From Lineus longissimus (Eukaryota > Nemertea > Pilidiophora > Heteronemertea > Lineidae), in NCBI RefSeq assembly GCF_910592395.1, contig NC_088319.1, positions 5,086,001 through 5,150,000 of the forward strand: a stretch of DNA of 64,000 nt, written 5' to 3'. This document shows, piece after piece, positions 23,605-34,326 of the stretch (the stretch's first letter is position 1; every line of letters starts with the position of its first letter). Below the pieces are notes generated by a model that did not search any database, had not been told where the DNA came from, and saw nothing but the letters and a program-made list of their open reading frames with translations. A program made the translations under genes and the position numbers.

Positions 23605-24143
23605 GTAGGGTGATTTAAATCACCACACATATTTCTATTAATTAACAGGCCTAGCCCTAGGCCTGCACAAATATGATGCACTGCACTATCACAATACATG
23701 TACATGTCATTGTTTCTGATAAAACCATTGTTCTGTGCAGGTCGACTTGTGCAGGTGCTACACCCTGGTTAGCTGACTGAGGCCTGGAAATTTCTTCAAA
23801 ATTTTGCAAGTCACAGCTCCAGAAATGAGCACTCAATGCCAGGCCTATCAGTTTGAAATTTCTCACATCCCTCAGTAGGGTGATTTAAATCACCACACAT
23901 ATTTCTATTAATTAACACTAATAACAGGCCTAGGCCTGCACAAATATAATGCACTGCACTATCACAATACATGTACATGTCATTGTTTCTGATAAAACCA
24001 TTGTTCTGTACAGGTCGACTTGTGCAGGTGCTACACCCTGGTATTAGTGGTAAGATAAGATAAGATAAACTTTATTTTCATCGGTATGAGATAAAATTAC
24101 AAACATGAGCTCCAAAGCTCTTGGACCGATATCAAACAAAGAC
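23605..24143. repeat. 270-bp tandem duplication carrying a 16-bp palindrome
   Basis: A unit starting near 23605 (tagtagggtgattt) repeats at about 23875. Each copy contains the perfect palindrome GGTGATTTAAATCACC (23609-23624 and 23879-23894). The second copy is split by the retroposon at 24042-24363 and resumes afterward, so the coordinates here cover only its first part. The sequence includes minus-strand similarity to the 3' end of the neighbouring P-type transposase. Confidence 0.85.
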
Positions 24144-24363
24144 ACGAGTAAAACACAACAAAGGTAGAGAAAAGGTTTAACAGGAATTTAACATTTATAC
24201 CTTACAAGTTTACGGATAAGAAGATTTAGAAGAGAAAAAGAGAAAAAAGGTCTTCGGACTAGATTATTACATGCACATTGCACATTTGCATTCTTTGCCA
24301 TTCCATTTTCCTATCAGTTTTTTGAAATATTTGAAATTTTGTTTGGATGCATCTTGGCTAATC
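24042..24363 (-). mobile_element. 3' fragment of a non-LTR retrotransposon with a (TTATC)n tail
   Basis: On the minus strand the segment ends in AATAAAGTTTATC followed by TTATC repeats, typical of CR1/L2-like LINE or SINE tails. It is flanked by CTGG (24038-24041 and 24364-24367) and interrupts the second copy of the 270-bp duplication. The first copy preserves the empty site ('acaccctggttagctg'). No reverse transcriptase frame is present, so it is 5'-truncated or non-autonomous. Confidence 0.7.
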
Positions 24364-24369
24364 ACTGGT

Positions 24370-25476
24370 TAGCTGAGGCCTGGAAATTTCTTCAAAGTTT
24401 TGCAAGTCACAGCTCCATAAATGAGCACTCAATGCCAGGCCTATCAGTTTGAAATTTCTCACATCCCTTCCAAAACATGATGAAAAACTCAATCTAAATT
24501 GCAATGGGTCAAGTTGGTTTGGTGGCAGGCCAGTGGAATTGGAAAGACCCCTTTCCTGCACCAGGGAGTTGTAATAAGATCCCCTGGTCGACTGATGAAA
24601 ATAGTCCCTAGTATTTTTGAGAGAAGCCAGGATGAGCATCACCCCTTTTGAGGAGTTCTGCCATCCTATGACAGGATATCGCTATTGTATTCTTCTTACC
24701 ATGACCATGTCCAAACCTCTACATACGGATCTTTTTCCTTGGGTTGAGTGGAAATAACTTTTGGGCAGGATTCGCCTGTTTGCCTGGTCCTCCAGCATTT
24801 CCTTTCTTTGACACAGTGGCACTTCCAAGGACAATCGCATTTACCGCAGGTCCAAACTGTGCTACCGTCGGATTGGTGTTATTCCCATTACAGATTCCTC
24901 TTTGTTGACAAAAAAGTTCTCTATGATATCGGAATTTATATATCCAGGGGTGATGGAAAAACCAAGCCTTGTCATGTGTTGCACAAGAGTCACAAAGCCC
25001 AGCAAGGAAGAACTCAAGTCCTGCCTGGTTTGTTCAGTCAGCAGTTTTTCCTTCCTGTTTTCTTCCTTCTCCCAATTCTGGAAAAAGTCACATACTTCAA
25101 TAATTTGTTTCATCCTCTCATCATGTGCATCCAAGGTTCTATTACAGTCACTGAAAATGTCAACTAACACACTGGTTTTCTCTAATAGAAGGATAGAACT
25201 GCCCAATTCATCTGTTTGCAATGTCTTTTCATAGGCCTTCATCAGCCTCAGCATTTCCAAGTCCAAGACATCTAAAGCCAAATGGTTCCGCATTTTTAGA
25301 GTAGTCGTTAAGTTTATGTGCTCATTGGTCAATTTCTTATGTAATCTTATTCCCAGCCTTTTGTTGTATTGGTATGCTGCCTCCCAATGGGCCCACTTGA
25401 CTGCTTTCCCATTTAATTCCAGGTTCCTTGAATATATCCCGTTCCGTACTTTTTTCAGGGTGTGTTTAAAGGTCAT
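24370..25476 (-). pseudogene. P-element/THAP9-type transposase, C-terminal part
   Basis: The main open segment (25476-24862, minus) has the C-terminal features of P-element transposases: KLTNEHINLTTTLKMRNHLA (counterpart of the KL..HI block), SVLVDIFSDCNRTLDAHDER, LLGFVTLVQHMTR and GYINSDIIENFFVNKE. The family has GR.NQD.LENFF at this last position. A further minus-strand segment (about 24640-24380) gives PPNQLDPLQFRLSFSS, the place where the family has its NPTP..QF sequence. The catalytic RNase-H-like core that should lie upstream is missing between 25476 and the THAP exon at 26252, so this copy is internally deleted. The protein would bind and cut its own transposon ends with GTP as cofactor. 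Confidence 0.72.
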
Positions 25477-25704
25477 ATATCAAGGTTTGAAAACATGCTT
25501 GATACTCATGAAATATGTTGAGGGTTAAAAAAACAAGATCCCAGACATTAAAAAAATTCTAATAATAAAGTCATTATTTAGTTATTTCAATTTTCAATTT
25601 GAAACTATTTGAATTTCCCACCACACACAACTTTAGATTAGTTCCACATGTGGCCGCTAGGGATTTTTTGATGACGTAGGTCGTGTCAGTCAGAACAAAG
25701 CAAG

Positions 25705-26076
25705 ATGGCTTCCGCATACAGTTCAGAGAGTGAGAGCAGTGAATTTGAGGATGTTTTGGTCGATACAGAAGGATATTTAAACGTTGAGCCGTACATGTTC
25801 GAGCCATTAATATCACTAGATCATAATGAGAGTGATCATTCGGACGAAAGTGATTAGAATTTGTGGTTAATCAATTTGCATGGCAGACCTGCCGATATAG
25901 CAAAGAAGACATTGATAGATGGTTGCAGATGCATAACATGTATGATTTTTGAACAGACTAATGTTGCACAATTGTGTTTCGCCTCGTCTGTGTTGTATCG
26001 CCAGTTATGTCATGACGCTGAACTACTATTGAAAAGTGACGGTATTATGCACAATCATCTTGACGTGACGATATAA
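25705..26076 (+). pseudogene. Short acidic protein with a PYMFEP motif, one in-frame stop
   Basis: The frame starts at an ATG (agATGGCT) and encodes a Ser/Glu-rich leader and NVEPYMFEPLI. It reaches a TAG at 25855-25857, then continues open to 26076 with CRCITCMIFEQTN and several further Cys residues. The acidic leader with PYxFEP resembles the N-terminus of proteins related to the intracellular domain of P2X7, which are abundant in invertebrate genomes, but the expected downstream Cys pattern is only loosely matched. The gene lies inside the deleted P-type transposase remnant on the opposite strand, so it was probably inserted there. Identification is weak. Confidence 0.3.
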
Positions 26077-26251
26077 TGCCGTGCAACGTTAGATAGGCCT
26101 AGATGTCAGATGACAATAATCTGTCATTGACAGTGGCTGTCACTGACACTGACCTGTGTCGCTGTCACCTTGCTATGGCTGGAACACAAGAAGACACTAT
26201 GCGGTATCACAGGCCCCAATAGGGCCTACACATTATGTATAACAACCGACC

Positions 26252-26557
26252 TCAGCAGCCTCGGGCATTAAATGCAATTGACAAGGTTGGAACAGCTGTT
26301 TTTAACAAGTGGCATTTAATATTCAGTTGGATGCAGATATCCGGCTTCATGTGATAATCCGTATCGATAAAGTGATCACTGCAAAGTTTGGCCGAAGGCC
26401 CAGGCTTCCAACACTCCAAACGTTTGCACTTCCGAATCCATAGCTTCCTCCTCTCTCGTTCAACTGGCTTTGGAAATTCATGAAAATGGGTCCCATCCGT
26501 CATTCGATTGTTCTTTGTGCTAGCCTTGACACAATTCGGAGCCACACAATACACCAT
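26252..26557 (-). CDS. THAP zinc-finger exon of a P-type transposase
   Basis: The minus-strand frame begins MVYCVAPNC, has THFHEFPKP, LWIRKCKRLECWKPG and KLCSDHF, and ends its domain with KTAVPTLS. This is a complete C2CH THAP domain: the Cys pair in YCVAPNC, the Cys and His in CSDH, and an AVPTxx box close to the family's AVPTIF. THAP domains bind the transposon's own ends in P elements and in THAP9. It lies on the same strand as the C-terminal P-type segment at 24370-25476 and about 290 bp inside the right 3.16-kb inverted repeat, so its promoter would sit at or in that repeat. The two exons probably belong to one damaged gene. Confidence 0.85.
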   Translation of the reverse strand: MVYCVAPNCVKASTKNNRMTDGTHFHEFPKPVERERRKLWIRKCKRLECWKPGPSAKLCSDHFIDTDYHMKPDICIQLNIKCHLLKTAVPTLSIAFNARGC

Positions 26558-26843
26558 AGTGAATGAAACACATTACTTCCAGGTGTGCATAATTAATTAA
26601 GGCCCTCCTGCTTTTATGATTGCATGACATGTACAGATAACCTGATCTACATCACAACTTTTGCTGAACCCGCCGCCTGGCTCTAACAAGCCAGTTGCTA
26701 GCCTGATTAGGTAATCAAGTTGTCAAACACATAATTGGCTATATCTTCAAAATGGATGGAGCTAATTGCATTTGGTTTTCTGTATTGTATAAAGTGTTAG
26801 GTACACTTTTGAAATCGTCTTACAGCAGAAAATGGCAAAAAAC

Positions 26844-29800
26844 CTAGACGCAAGGGCCCAACGCGCCGCGTAGCGGCAAAAAAGCGAAGCTGGCGAAACA
26901 TTTATAACGGGTCACCGTCACTTATTATTGGACTTATAGCGCATTTACGGGGTTGCAACTATTTTGCTTTATAGTGTCACCAGGAAAAAAAAGCATGCGA
27001 CCTAACGCCGATCTATTTGTATAAAGTGATAATTTGAAGGTATATAGTAGGAAATATCAATAAAATAATCATTCCATGTCGTCTTTTGAGGGCATTTTTG
27101 ATTGTAAAAAATATATGTGTACGTCACCGTAGTCTCTGCAATGATAATTTTATCAGAGCAGTCTCGCGCAAGTAGAAGTTCTTTACCTATTAGTTCTTCA
27201 CTTATTAGTCTCAACGTCTGGCGCAAAGCCAGACGTTTTCCATTACGATTTCACTACGATGTTTGACAAGAAGGAGCAGTGCGCGAGATATGCTAATGAG
27301 CAGACTTCCCTCGCTTGAGTTTCTGAAGAATGTTCCATATCGCGCTAAGCTCATCACTGCTGATTATGACAGGCGTGCAACGGTATGTATTTGCTCCCCA
27401 ACTTCCACCCTAATACGGTACAATAAGTTACCATTTGATGGGAATGGGACAATGCCCTCACTGTGTATGGAGTCATAGGGATAAGAAGACATTATTCATT
27501 AGTGTTGGTACAAGTGATTTTGCCCAAAAAGCATGTGCATTCAAAAAACAAAATATGCAAGGTATCACGTACATGACCATGACGACGTGCAGAAAGTGCA
27601 CTGGCCAGTGCATACCCTATGGCTATGTACTAGTAAACATGGTAAACATGAACAACATCATTATTCATCGGCAGTTCATTTTACTCCGAGCTTTTCCTGA
27701 AACATATAGCCATGATGATTAGGCCTACCATGTACCATGACATGACCAATAACAGCACTAGATCATGTAGATGTCAACAAGTTCACATGAACCGTATAAT
27801 CCCGCATGGCGCATGTGGGGCATGCGTCTAAACCAAAGCCCCAAAATCACTTGTTTTGGTCTATTTCACTTGTGTTTCCCCCGTCTCCCAGTCCATAATA
27901 CATTTACAGTTTACAATCCCCGATCATGGCCCAACAAAAGGTCATCGGTTGACTAAAGGAACACAACTGTTCAATGGATTTATAGTTGAATGCGATCAAA
28001 CTACGTCTTTTCAATCGTGGATTGTAAATTTAACCCCATGGGCCTAGGGAAGGCCCTATAACAATACTTTCGACACAGTTATTATCTCCGCTGCCTCCAC
28101 CATGTTACACGCAGTGCTCACTGCTGATTTTAAAAAATGCACCACCTAGTCAAAACAGGACATATGTTCTTCTAGGAATAGATCTCTTTCCAATATTTCG
28201 TCATTCCACTATCGTCATCACCTCATGATACTTTCATTGACATTACAGGCACACATCCACAGAGCACTCTTCAAATCATCTACACAGTGGTTATCCAACT
28301 AGGATTATAAAGGTAATTTCTAAGCCCCGCACAGTGGGTTTCACTCTTGATAAAGGGGCACTATTGCTAGCAGCTAGGTAGGCAAGATAAAGTTAGACGA
28401 AGTAGCCGATAGGGGTCTCTCACCCCTCAAAGTCCGTCACAACTATTCAAGCTTGTACAAGGAATACATGCAGCGCTGACTCTCACAAGACCCAATGGGA
28501 ATGTCGCACAGTCATCTGTCAAAAACAAGACCTATGTTGTAGTATGATCTCTTGCCAATATTTAATAATTGCACTATCGTCATCACCTCATCATACTTCA
28601 TTGACATTGCAGGCACACATTGACATAGACCACTGTTGCAATGAACAACACAGTCGCTATCCAAGTAGCATTATAGAGGTAATTATCATTATCATACCTC
28701 ATTAGCATGTGAACCAATCGCGTCGCGTCCTTTGCGATCACGGCAAAGCCTCATGGAATAATGTCTTTCACCGTTGAATAATTTTTCATATTCCATGCCT
28801 ACAACTTCAATTTCTTCATATTCCATGGCTAGAAGTTCAATACTAATATAATATCCAAGATAAAGTTACAAGAAGTAGTCAATAGGGGTCTCTCACCTCT
28901 CACTGTATGTCCACACTATTCACGCTTGTACGAGGAATACATTCAATGCTGAATCTAACAACACCCAGTGCCCTTACTCTGTATATTATAGTCACTGGAA
29001 GATGGCCCATTTCACTCCTTGCTTCTACTTCACCTATAGTCTCATTGCATACGCCTCAGTTCTATGATATCACATTCACTTTCAGCTGTCATGCAACGCA
29101 ACAACTGTGCTATCTGCCATCGCACATCAACGAAGAAGTGCAGCCGCCCACATTCCACCTCACATCTGTCCGACCAGCTGCAATCCTCGAGGACGCCCCA
29201 CTGTACCACGATTTCACTACGATGTTTGACAAGAAGGAGCAGTGCGCGAGATAGGCTAATGAGCAGACTTCCCTCGCTTGAGTTTCGGAAGAATGTTCCA
29301 TATCGCGCTAAGCTGACCACTGCTGACCATGACAGGCGTGCATTGGACTGGTACAGGTTGGAACTGAACATTGAATATGCTGGTGGTGACGCTTTCTGAT
29401 GAGAAGTTGGTCGTGACTGATGCAGTATTGTTGGACTTGTCCACAGCATCGTTCAATCATTGCTCTCTGAGCTGCCTTGATTCTGTACTTACCCAAATAC
29501 TAAGACCAAATGCCTGTTGACTGTGCTTTAAGAGAGACTGGCGCCATGCCTAGAGATATGACTGACCCCTATTGGCAAATTTGTATGACTTTATCTTGCC
29601 TACCTAGCTGCTGCCTATAGTCTCCCTTTAACTGCGGAACACTTCAAAGTCGATAAAATGCCATGTTCCACCTTTTAATGTGTTCAGACCGCCATTTTCA
29701 AAATAATCAAGTCAGGACACTGCCTTCTAGTCTCATAATAAATTTTGCTTTCCTCAATAATAACATTTCTTCTTCTTCAATGCTTTCATCATTCCAAACT

Positions 29801-29999
29801 TCTCCTCCTCTGACTTTTACAGGGGTACAGTCATGGCAATCAAAACCCAAATACTGAGACCAAATGCCTGTTGACTGTGCTTTAAGAGAGACTGGCGCCA
29901 TGCCTAGTCTCTCTTAAAGCACAGTCAACAGACACCAACCCCCTCAGACTCAGAAACCACAAACGCCCAGCCCTTCCTGCTACCTTAATACTTCTGGAT
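26844..29999 (-). repeat. Right copy of the 3.16-kb inverted repeat
   Basis: This is the reverse complement of 3464-6624. The differences seen are isolated substitutions (for example within the frames at 29256-29456 and 27002-27226) and a few small indels (for example near 27880-27925). Outer homology ends at 29999 and inner homology at 26844. Such similarity over 3 kb implies a recent origin, gene conversion or recent transposition. Confidence 0.93.
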
Positions 30000-30097
30000 A
30001 TATGGCCTTTAAGCATGGCGGAGGTGAATTTAAAGAGAGCGGCTGCAAATTTAACAGGGCGGGCTAATTTTAGACGGGGCGCATTTTCACTGCTCAA

Positions 30098-30129
30098 ATT
30101 TAAACGGGGCGCCAGCGCCCCGTTTAAAT
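30098..30129. repeat. Perfect 15-bp-arm palindrome, GC-rich core
   Basis: The arm ATTTAAACGGGGCGC (30098-30112) and its complement (30115-30129) are separated by CA. It lies in a patch with further ttTAAACGGGGCGC-like pieces just outside the right inverted repeat. Confidence 0.9.
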
Positions 30130-30206
30130 GGCCTGGCGAGAACACTGAGCTGATATCAAAGGAGTTATACACCAAAATAGACACAAAATAGGGTCGGCTG
30201 TTGAAG

Positions 30207-30223
30207 CCCCCCCCCCCCCCCCC
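30207..30223. repeat. C homopolymer
   Basis: This is a run of about 16-17 C. Similar runs in the window lie at about 8249-8260 (C), 7191-7209 (G), 57534-57552 (G) and 58606-58617 (C). Confidence 0.9.
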
Positions 30224-30259
30224 ATCGACACATCCACCAAAGGGGTCGACTTATTTACG

Positions 30260-31300
30260 TTAGTGCAATATGGTTTCGATCTACCTTGTTGGATTTGTGG
30301 TTTCATCCATATTGTTTGCTGGCCCGGATGTTGGCATTTGAACCTGAGGGTGCATCCCTAACTTGACGGACCTGCATGTCAACTGACCTGGAATGAAATG
30401 TTTTGATTCATATACATTTTGATAAATAAATAGATCGAGCAATGCTGGACAATTACTGCCCATTACACGCGACAACAGAGCGAAATATCATCCTTGATGT
30501 TGATATTTTACAAGGATTGTACCTTGAATGCAGACAAAGACTATATATCATTCTACTCATTGTTGATTGTAAGTCAGTCGTAATGTTACACGTAATATTA
30601 GAGTCGAAATCTTAATGACTTCATCAATTATATTTTTAGAGAGAAGTTTTGATTTACCTTGTTGGTTATGTGGTTTTGTGGTTTCATCCATTCCATATTG
30701 TTTTCTGGGCCGAACGTTGGCTTTGATTGAACCCGAGAGCGCATCCCTAACTTGAGGGACCTGTATGACAACTGACCAAGATGAAATGTTTTGATTCATA
30801 TATACATTTTGATAAATAATTAGACCTAGCAATGCTGGACAAAATACTGCCTGTTCTGCACTACGACAGAGAGAAACGTCATCCTTGATGTTGATATTTT
30901 ACAAGCGTTGTGCCTTGAATGCAGACAAAGACTATATCGTTCTACTCATTGTTGATTGAAAGTCAGTCGTAATGTTAATATGTGTAATATTAGAGTCGAA
31001 ATATTAACGACTTCATCAATTTTATAGAAAAGTTTTGATTTACCTTGTTGGATTTGTGGTTTCATGGGTACATATTGTAAGCTGGCCCGGATAGTAGACT
31101 TCAAACCCTCGGGTGCCTCCCCAACTTGAGGAAACTGCACGACAACTGACCTGGAATGAAGTCATTACATGCGTTCTTAAGGGAATTGGGATAAAGACTA
31201 TATGAGGGTAAAGGAAACATCAACATGCTGATGCGAATCCCACAATGGTTCCAATCTTTCATGGGAGTCAGTCGTAATGTACGCGTAATATTTGGGTAAA
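30260..31300. repeat. Three diverged copies of a roughly 380-bp unit with an exon-like core
   Basis: The cores on the minus strand lie at about 30285-30387, 30658-30771 and 31044-31145. Each ends in CAACAAG|GTA at a donor-like site and starts after an acceptor-like gtcag. Between the cores a shared sequence runs from 'gaatgaaatgttttgattc' to 'gtcagtcgtaatgtta' and 'tattagagtcgaaat'. The cores encode similar peptides (xQVPQVRDAPSG..., ending in PQIQQ). They look like repeated exons of one minus-strand gene, but no flanking unique exons are recognisable. Confidence 0.6.
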
Positions 31301-31584
31301 TTTACGACTGTGCCAGGGTGCACTCTTCAAATTAAATAGTAAAAGTGATAATTTTGATAGTAAATTTTTACGACTGATACTGGTAGTTGCTATTGCACCG
31401 ACTGTGAAATTAGTTGTTTTAAACTATCAAAATAGTAATTCTTAACCATTTAAGTGTTAGTTATTACTACATTTCTTTGGGAAAAAATGGTCAGTTTTCT
31501 TATTTCAATTAAGTTGGTGCAACAGGAAATACCAAACCAGTTGTTTTTACTAAGAAATGAAATTAGTAGAGAAAAATCAAGCAG

Positions 31585-32135
31585 CCTTGACTGGAATTCG
31601 AACCGCAGATCTTTGGATTGCCGGTCCACTGCTGGGCAGTATGTATTCATCCACAGGCGGAAGTGTGGCACTGACACATAGTCCTAGTGAACTGTGAAGC
31701 TGTGGTAAACCGTAAATACATGACTGTGATGGGTGAAAGTGGATTTATTCTTCAATCATTGCTGGTGGATTCTTAATCTACAGAGCCAGGCCATAACGGG
31801 GATATACTTTTTGATAATTAATTCAAGGAAATATTGCGTCAGTGGCCAGTTTAGAACTTGTATTCTGATAGGCCCATATCAGTCCGTGAGTGACGATTTG
31901 ATGGTAATCCTGTACACAAATCAATTTTTCTCAGGCAATAGGTATTGGAATGTTTTGAATTCTTACTATTATTTTGATAAAAGCCTCTTCATAACACATA
32001 TAAAATTTGGTGGGCATTATAAAAGCACCCTTGGTGTACTTTTTTCACCAACCTATGTTCATTAAAATGTACACAGAATGTACACGCTGGCTAATAAGAG
32101 ATCTCTGGCCTGCTCTACCAATTGAGCTATCGAGG
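31585..32135 (-). repeat. tRNA-like (SINE head) sequence split by a 476-bp insertion
   Basis: On the minus strand, 32135-32109 reads CCTCGATAGCTC then AATTGGTAGAGCAGG, an A-box/D-arm. The range 31632-31585 holds a T-arm/B-box (GGTTCGAATTCC) and ends TCAAGG. The two ends pair as an acceptor stem (CCTCGA with TCAAGG, 5 of 6). Between the halves are 476 unrelated bases (31633-32108), and the break falls at the start of the anticodon arm. A possible short duplication (GCAG) marks the junction. This is a tRNA-derived SINE or tRNA pseudogene hit by another insertion. Confidence 0.55.
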
Positions 32136-33782
32136 TTCCTGGATCTTCTGTACAGTGCGACACCATTATAGAACCAACTGAGACCTTGACGTTCATTTAA
32201 CTCTTCATAGTTGGCCACATACCATTTTATTATGAGTTGGACGAGCATCCCTTAGCATTCTACGGTGTCCTTGTTTTTACTAATAAATTAAAGAGTGCAT
32301 AGTGTAGAGTGGTTACCTTATGGCATTTGTTGGCTTATCCATACCGGCATATCCGTTTAGATATTGGCACGGATATGGACGGAGTACTATGGACCACATA
32401 CAAAGCGGTTTCAGCAAATGATGTGGGTCCTCTTCCAAATTGGGTTCCGCTTGGTAACCACTGACAGCTATCTCGGTTCATTTGAGAATTTCAAAACTCT
32501 CACTCGGTCCCGTGCAGGTACAACCTTGAGGTTGAAGTATACGAAACTGAAACAGTTTGGACAGGGCCCTATGTTCTTTAATTCGATGATTAGAAATGAA
32601 TCAACGTGATGCCTGATGGCTGAAGGAATGTCTGTTTGAAAATGGAATCGCGTCATGATGTTCTGGTGAAGGTGATTTGGAAAAATCATGAAATTAAATG
32701 ATTGTAAAATATCTACGCAATATTTTAACTCTTTTGAAAAAAAGAAAGCATTAAAAACTAAAAGAGCTAACTTTAGTGATCGCTCTTTCTGAAAGATTGG
32801 AAATAACCAACCAAGAGGGAAATTTACTTTGTTTAGGATATTGTTTACATTCTTTCTGCTGCTATCTTTTACACTACAGTGCATTCATATAAGCTTCTGT
32901 ACACCTGCAAGTGTTCTACATCTATGTGAATCATTGCAATTATTTCATAATCACCAGAGGGGTAGAGTATCTAATCAAAGTTTCGCTCTACCGTTGTCTC
33001 AAAGAGTGATCACTAAATTAGCCCTTTAAAAGTGTAAGTTGCCAATCTGCGTTGCGATATCAGGAACTCACCTGTCCTTTTTGGCAGAAACACTGCGACA
33101 AGCCAGGATGACACACTTCTTGCCCAGACCCATTATAGGACTGATATCTGTATCAGAATCAGTCCTGAGGGGGTTGCATGAGATGTTTTAAGCTTGGCTG
33201 AATAATAGAATAAGGTGCAGAGTGATGAGGCTTAAAACGACAAATATGAACAGGTCTTTTGTCTGTGATTTTGTTCATTTAGACTCAAAATGAGCATCAT
33301 GCGTGGTTGGGGTAACTACTGCATGTGGGGAATGACAAGTTAGATGATTATATGGTGAAGAAACAAACTAACTCTGCTATGGCACTAAGTCAGCCTGTAT
33401 TTTGCCAAGTTCTCAACCATCACCTTAACTGACCCTGCCTCGAACCGTTGCCCAGTACAATTACAAGAGGATGATGGGCAAACGGACTGTATTGGAATCT
33501 AACAGGCACAGCAAGAGCTAGGAACAGGGGTCGAAAAATTGGCTCTTCTGACGCCTTGGACTAGCCACTTTTTAAATTGGCTCGAGCAGGAAGTGCATCA
33601 AATCTTTGAGTAACTAGCCTGACAGACTAATGCCTTACCCTTAAGTTGGCAGCCTGATCACTTCTAGATGTAGGTTATAATCCACAATGCACCATTCCAT
33701 TCACCCCAAGACAATCGTTTAAATCCTGGCAAAGACCCCTGCTAACTCAGTTCTCACCACTCAGCAAAGAGTGTTGCTAATA
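32136..33782. other. No gene seen
   Basis: Only short chance frames are present, the longest being 138 codons on the minus strand (32468-32884) without recognisable motifs. The stretch ends at the minisatellite-ended MITE. Confidence 0.5.
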
Positions 33783-34326
33783 TGCAAGTTGCAAGTTGCA
33801 AGTAGGAAATGCAAGTTGCAAGTAGGAAATGCAAGTTGCAAGTTGGAAATGCAAGTTGCAAGTTCGAAATGCAAGTTGCAAGTAGGAAATGCAAGTTGCA
33901 AGTTGCACAAGTTACAAATATATTTTCATCAAAATTACAAAGATCATTTCACAAAGTTCAACCAGCTAAAGCCCACAACAAATAAAGGTTTGTTTTTTTA
34001 TGTAAACAGTTTCTCAACCAAGTGATGAAGAACCTTGTCAATGAACAACATTCTAATTGTTTATATCGGCCAGTGGGTTATTTTGATCTTGGCAATTAAA
34101 TGCTTACATTATGTAACCATACTGTGGTATCCATTCTAGAATTAAACCCTTGTATAAACAGATCTGAATTTCTTAGTACCTTGGGGATGGGGGTCAAATG
34201 GATATTTCGGTCATTTCTATGAGAATATATTTGTAACTTGCGCAACTTGCAACTTGCATTTTCAACTTGCAACTTGCATTTTCAACTTGCAACTTGCATT
34301 TTTAACTTGCAACTTGCAACTTGCAG
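33783..34326. mobile_element. MITE whose inverted termini are minisatellites
   Basis: The left arm (33783 to about 33930) is a tandem of GCAAGTTGCAAGTAGGAAAT-like 20-mers, about seven units. It then reads into TTGCACAAGTTACAAATATA. The right arm (about 34226-34326) is the reverse complement with about four units of 20 bp. The inner unique parts (ACAAATATATTTT and its complement) also match, so the whole is one element with inverted ends that differ in repeat number. Open frames across it are translations of the minisatellite. Confidence 0.8.

Larger units (their letters stand above)
3464..29999. mobile_element. 26.5-kb unit bounded by 3.16-kb inverted repeats
   Basis: The sequence 3464-6624 returns in reverse complement at 26844-29999 with only scattered substitutions and small indels. 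Homology stops sharply at both outer ends ('atccagaag') and both inner ends ('ctag'). The interior carries a Harbinger transposon, decayed transposase-like genes, virus-like broken genes, a P-loop helicase-like exon and P-element/THAP transposase remnants. No convincing direct target duplication flanks the outer ends. It may therefore be a giant DNA transposon or virus-transposon composite, or an inverted segmental duplication later filled by insertions. No single known superfamily accounts for all of its content. Confidence 0.6.

Noticed and set aside
3464-29999. Assignment of the large unit to Polinton/Maverick
   Set aside because: No protein-primed DNA polymerase, retroviral-type integrase, FtsK-like packaging ATPase or 6-bp target duplication was recognised, and the inverted repeats are much longer than usual.
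31450-31681. Open frames of equal length on both strands
   Set aside because: They are mirror shadows over a weakly inverted stretch that includes the tRNA-like B-box half. No coding evidence.
33776-33920. Regularly spaced short repeats considered as CRISPR-like
   Set aside because: The genome is eukaryotic and the 20-bp units are contiguous without spacers: a minisatellite.
33771-34025. 84-codon frame with QVASSKCKLQVGNASCK-type repeats
   Set aside because: It is the translation of the 20-bp minisatellite arm of the MITE.
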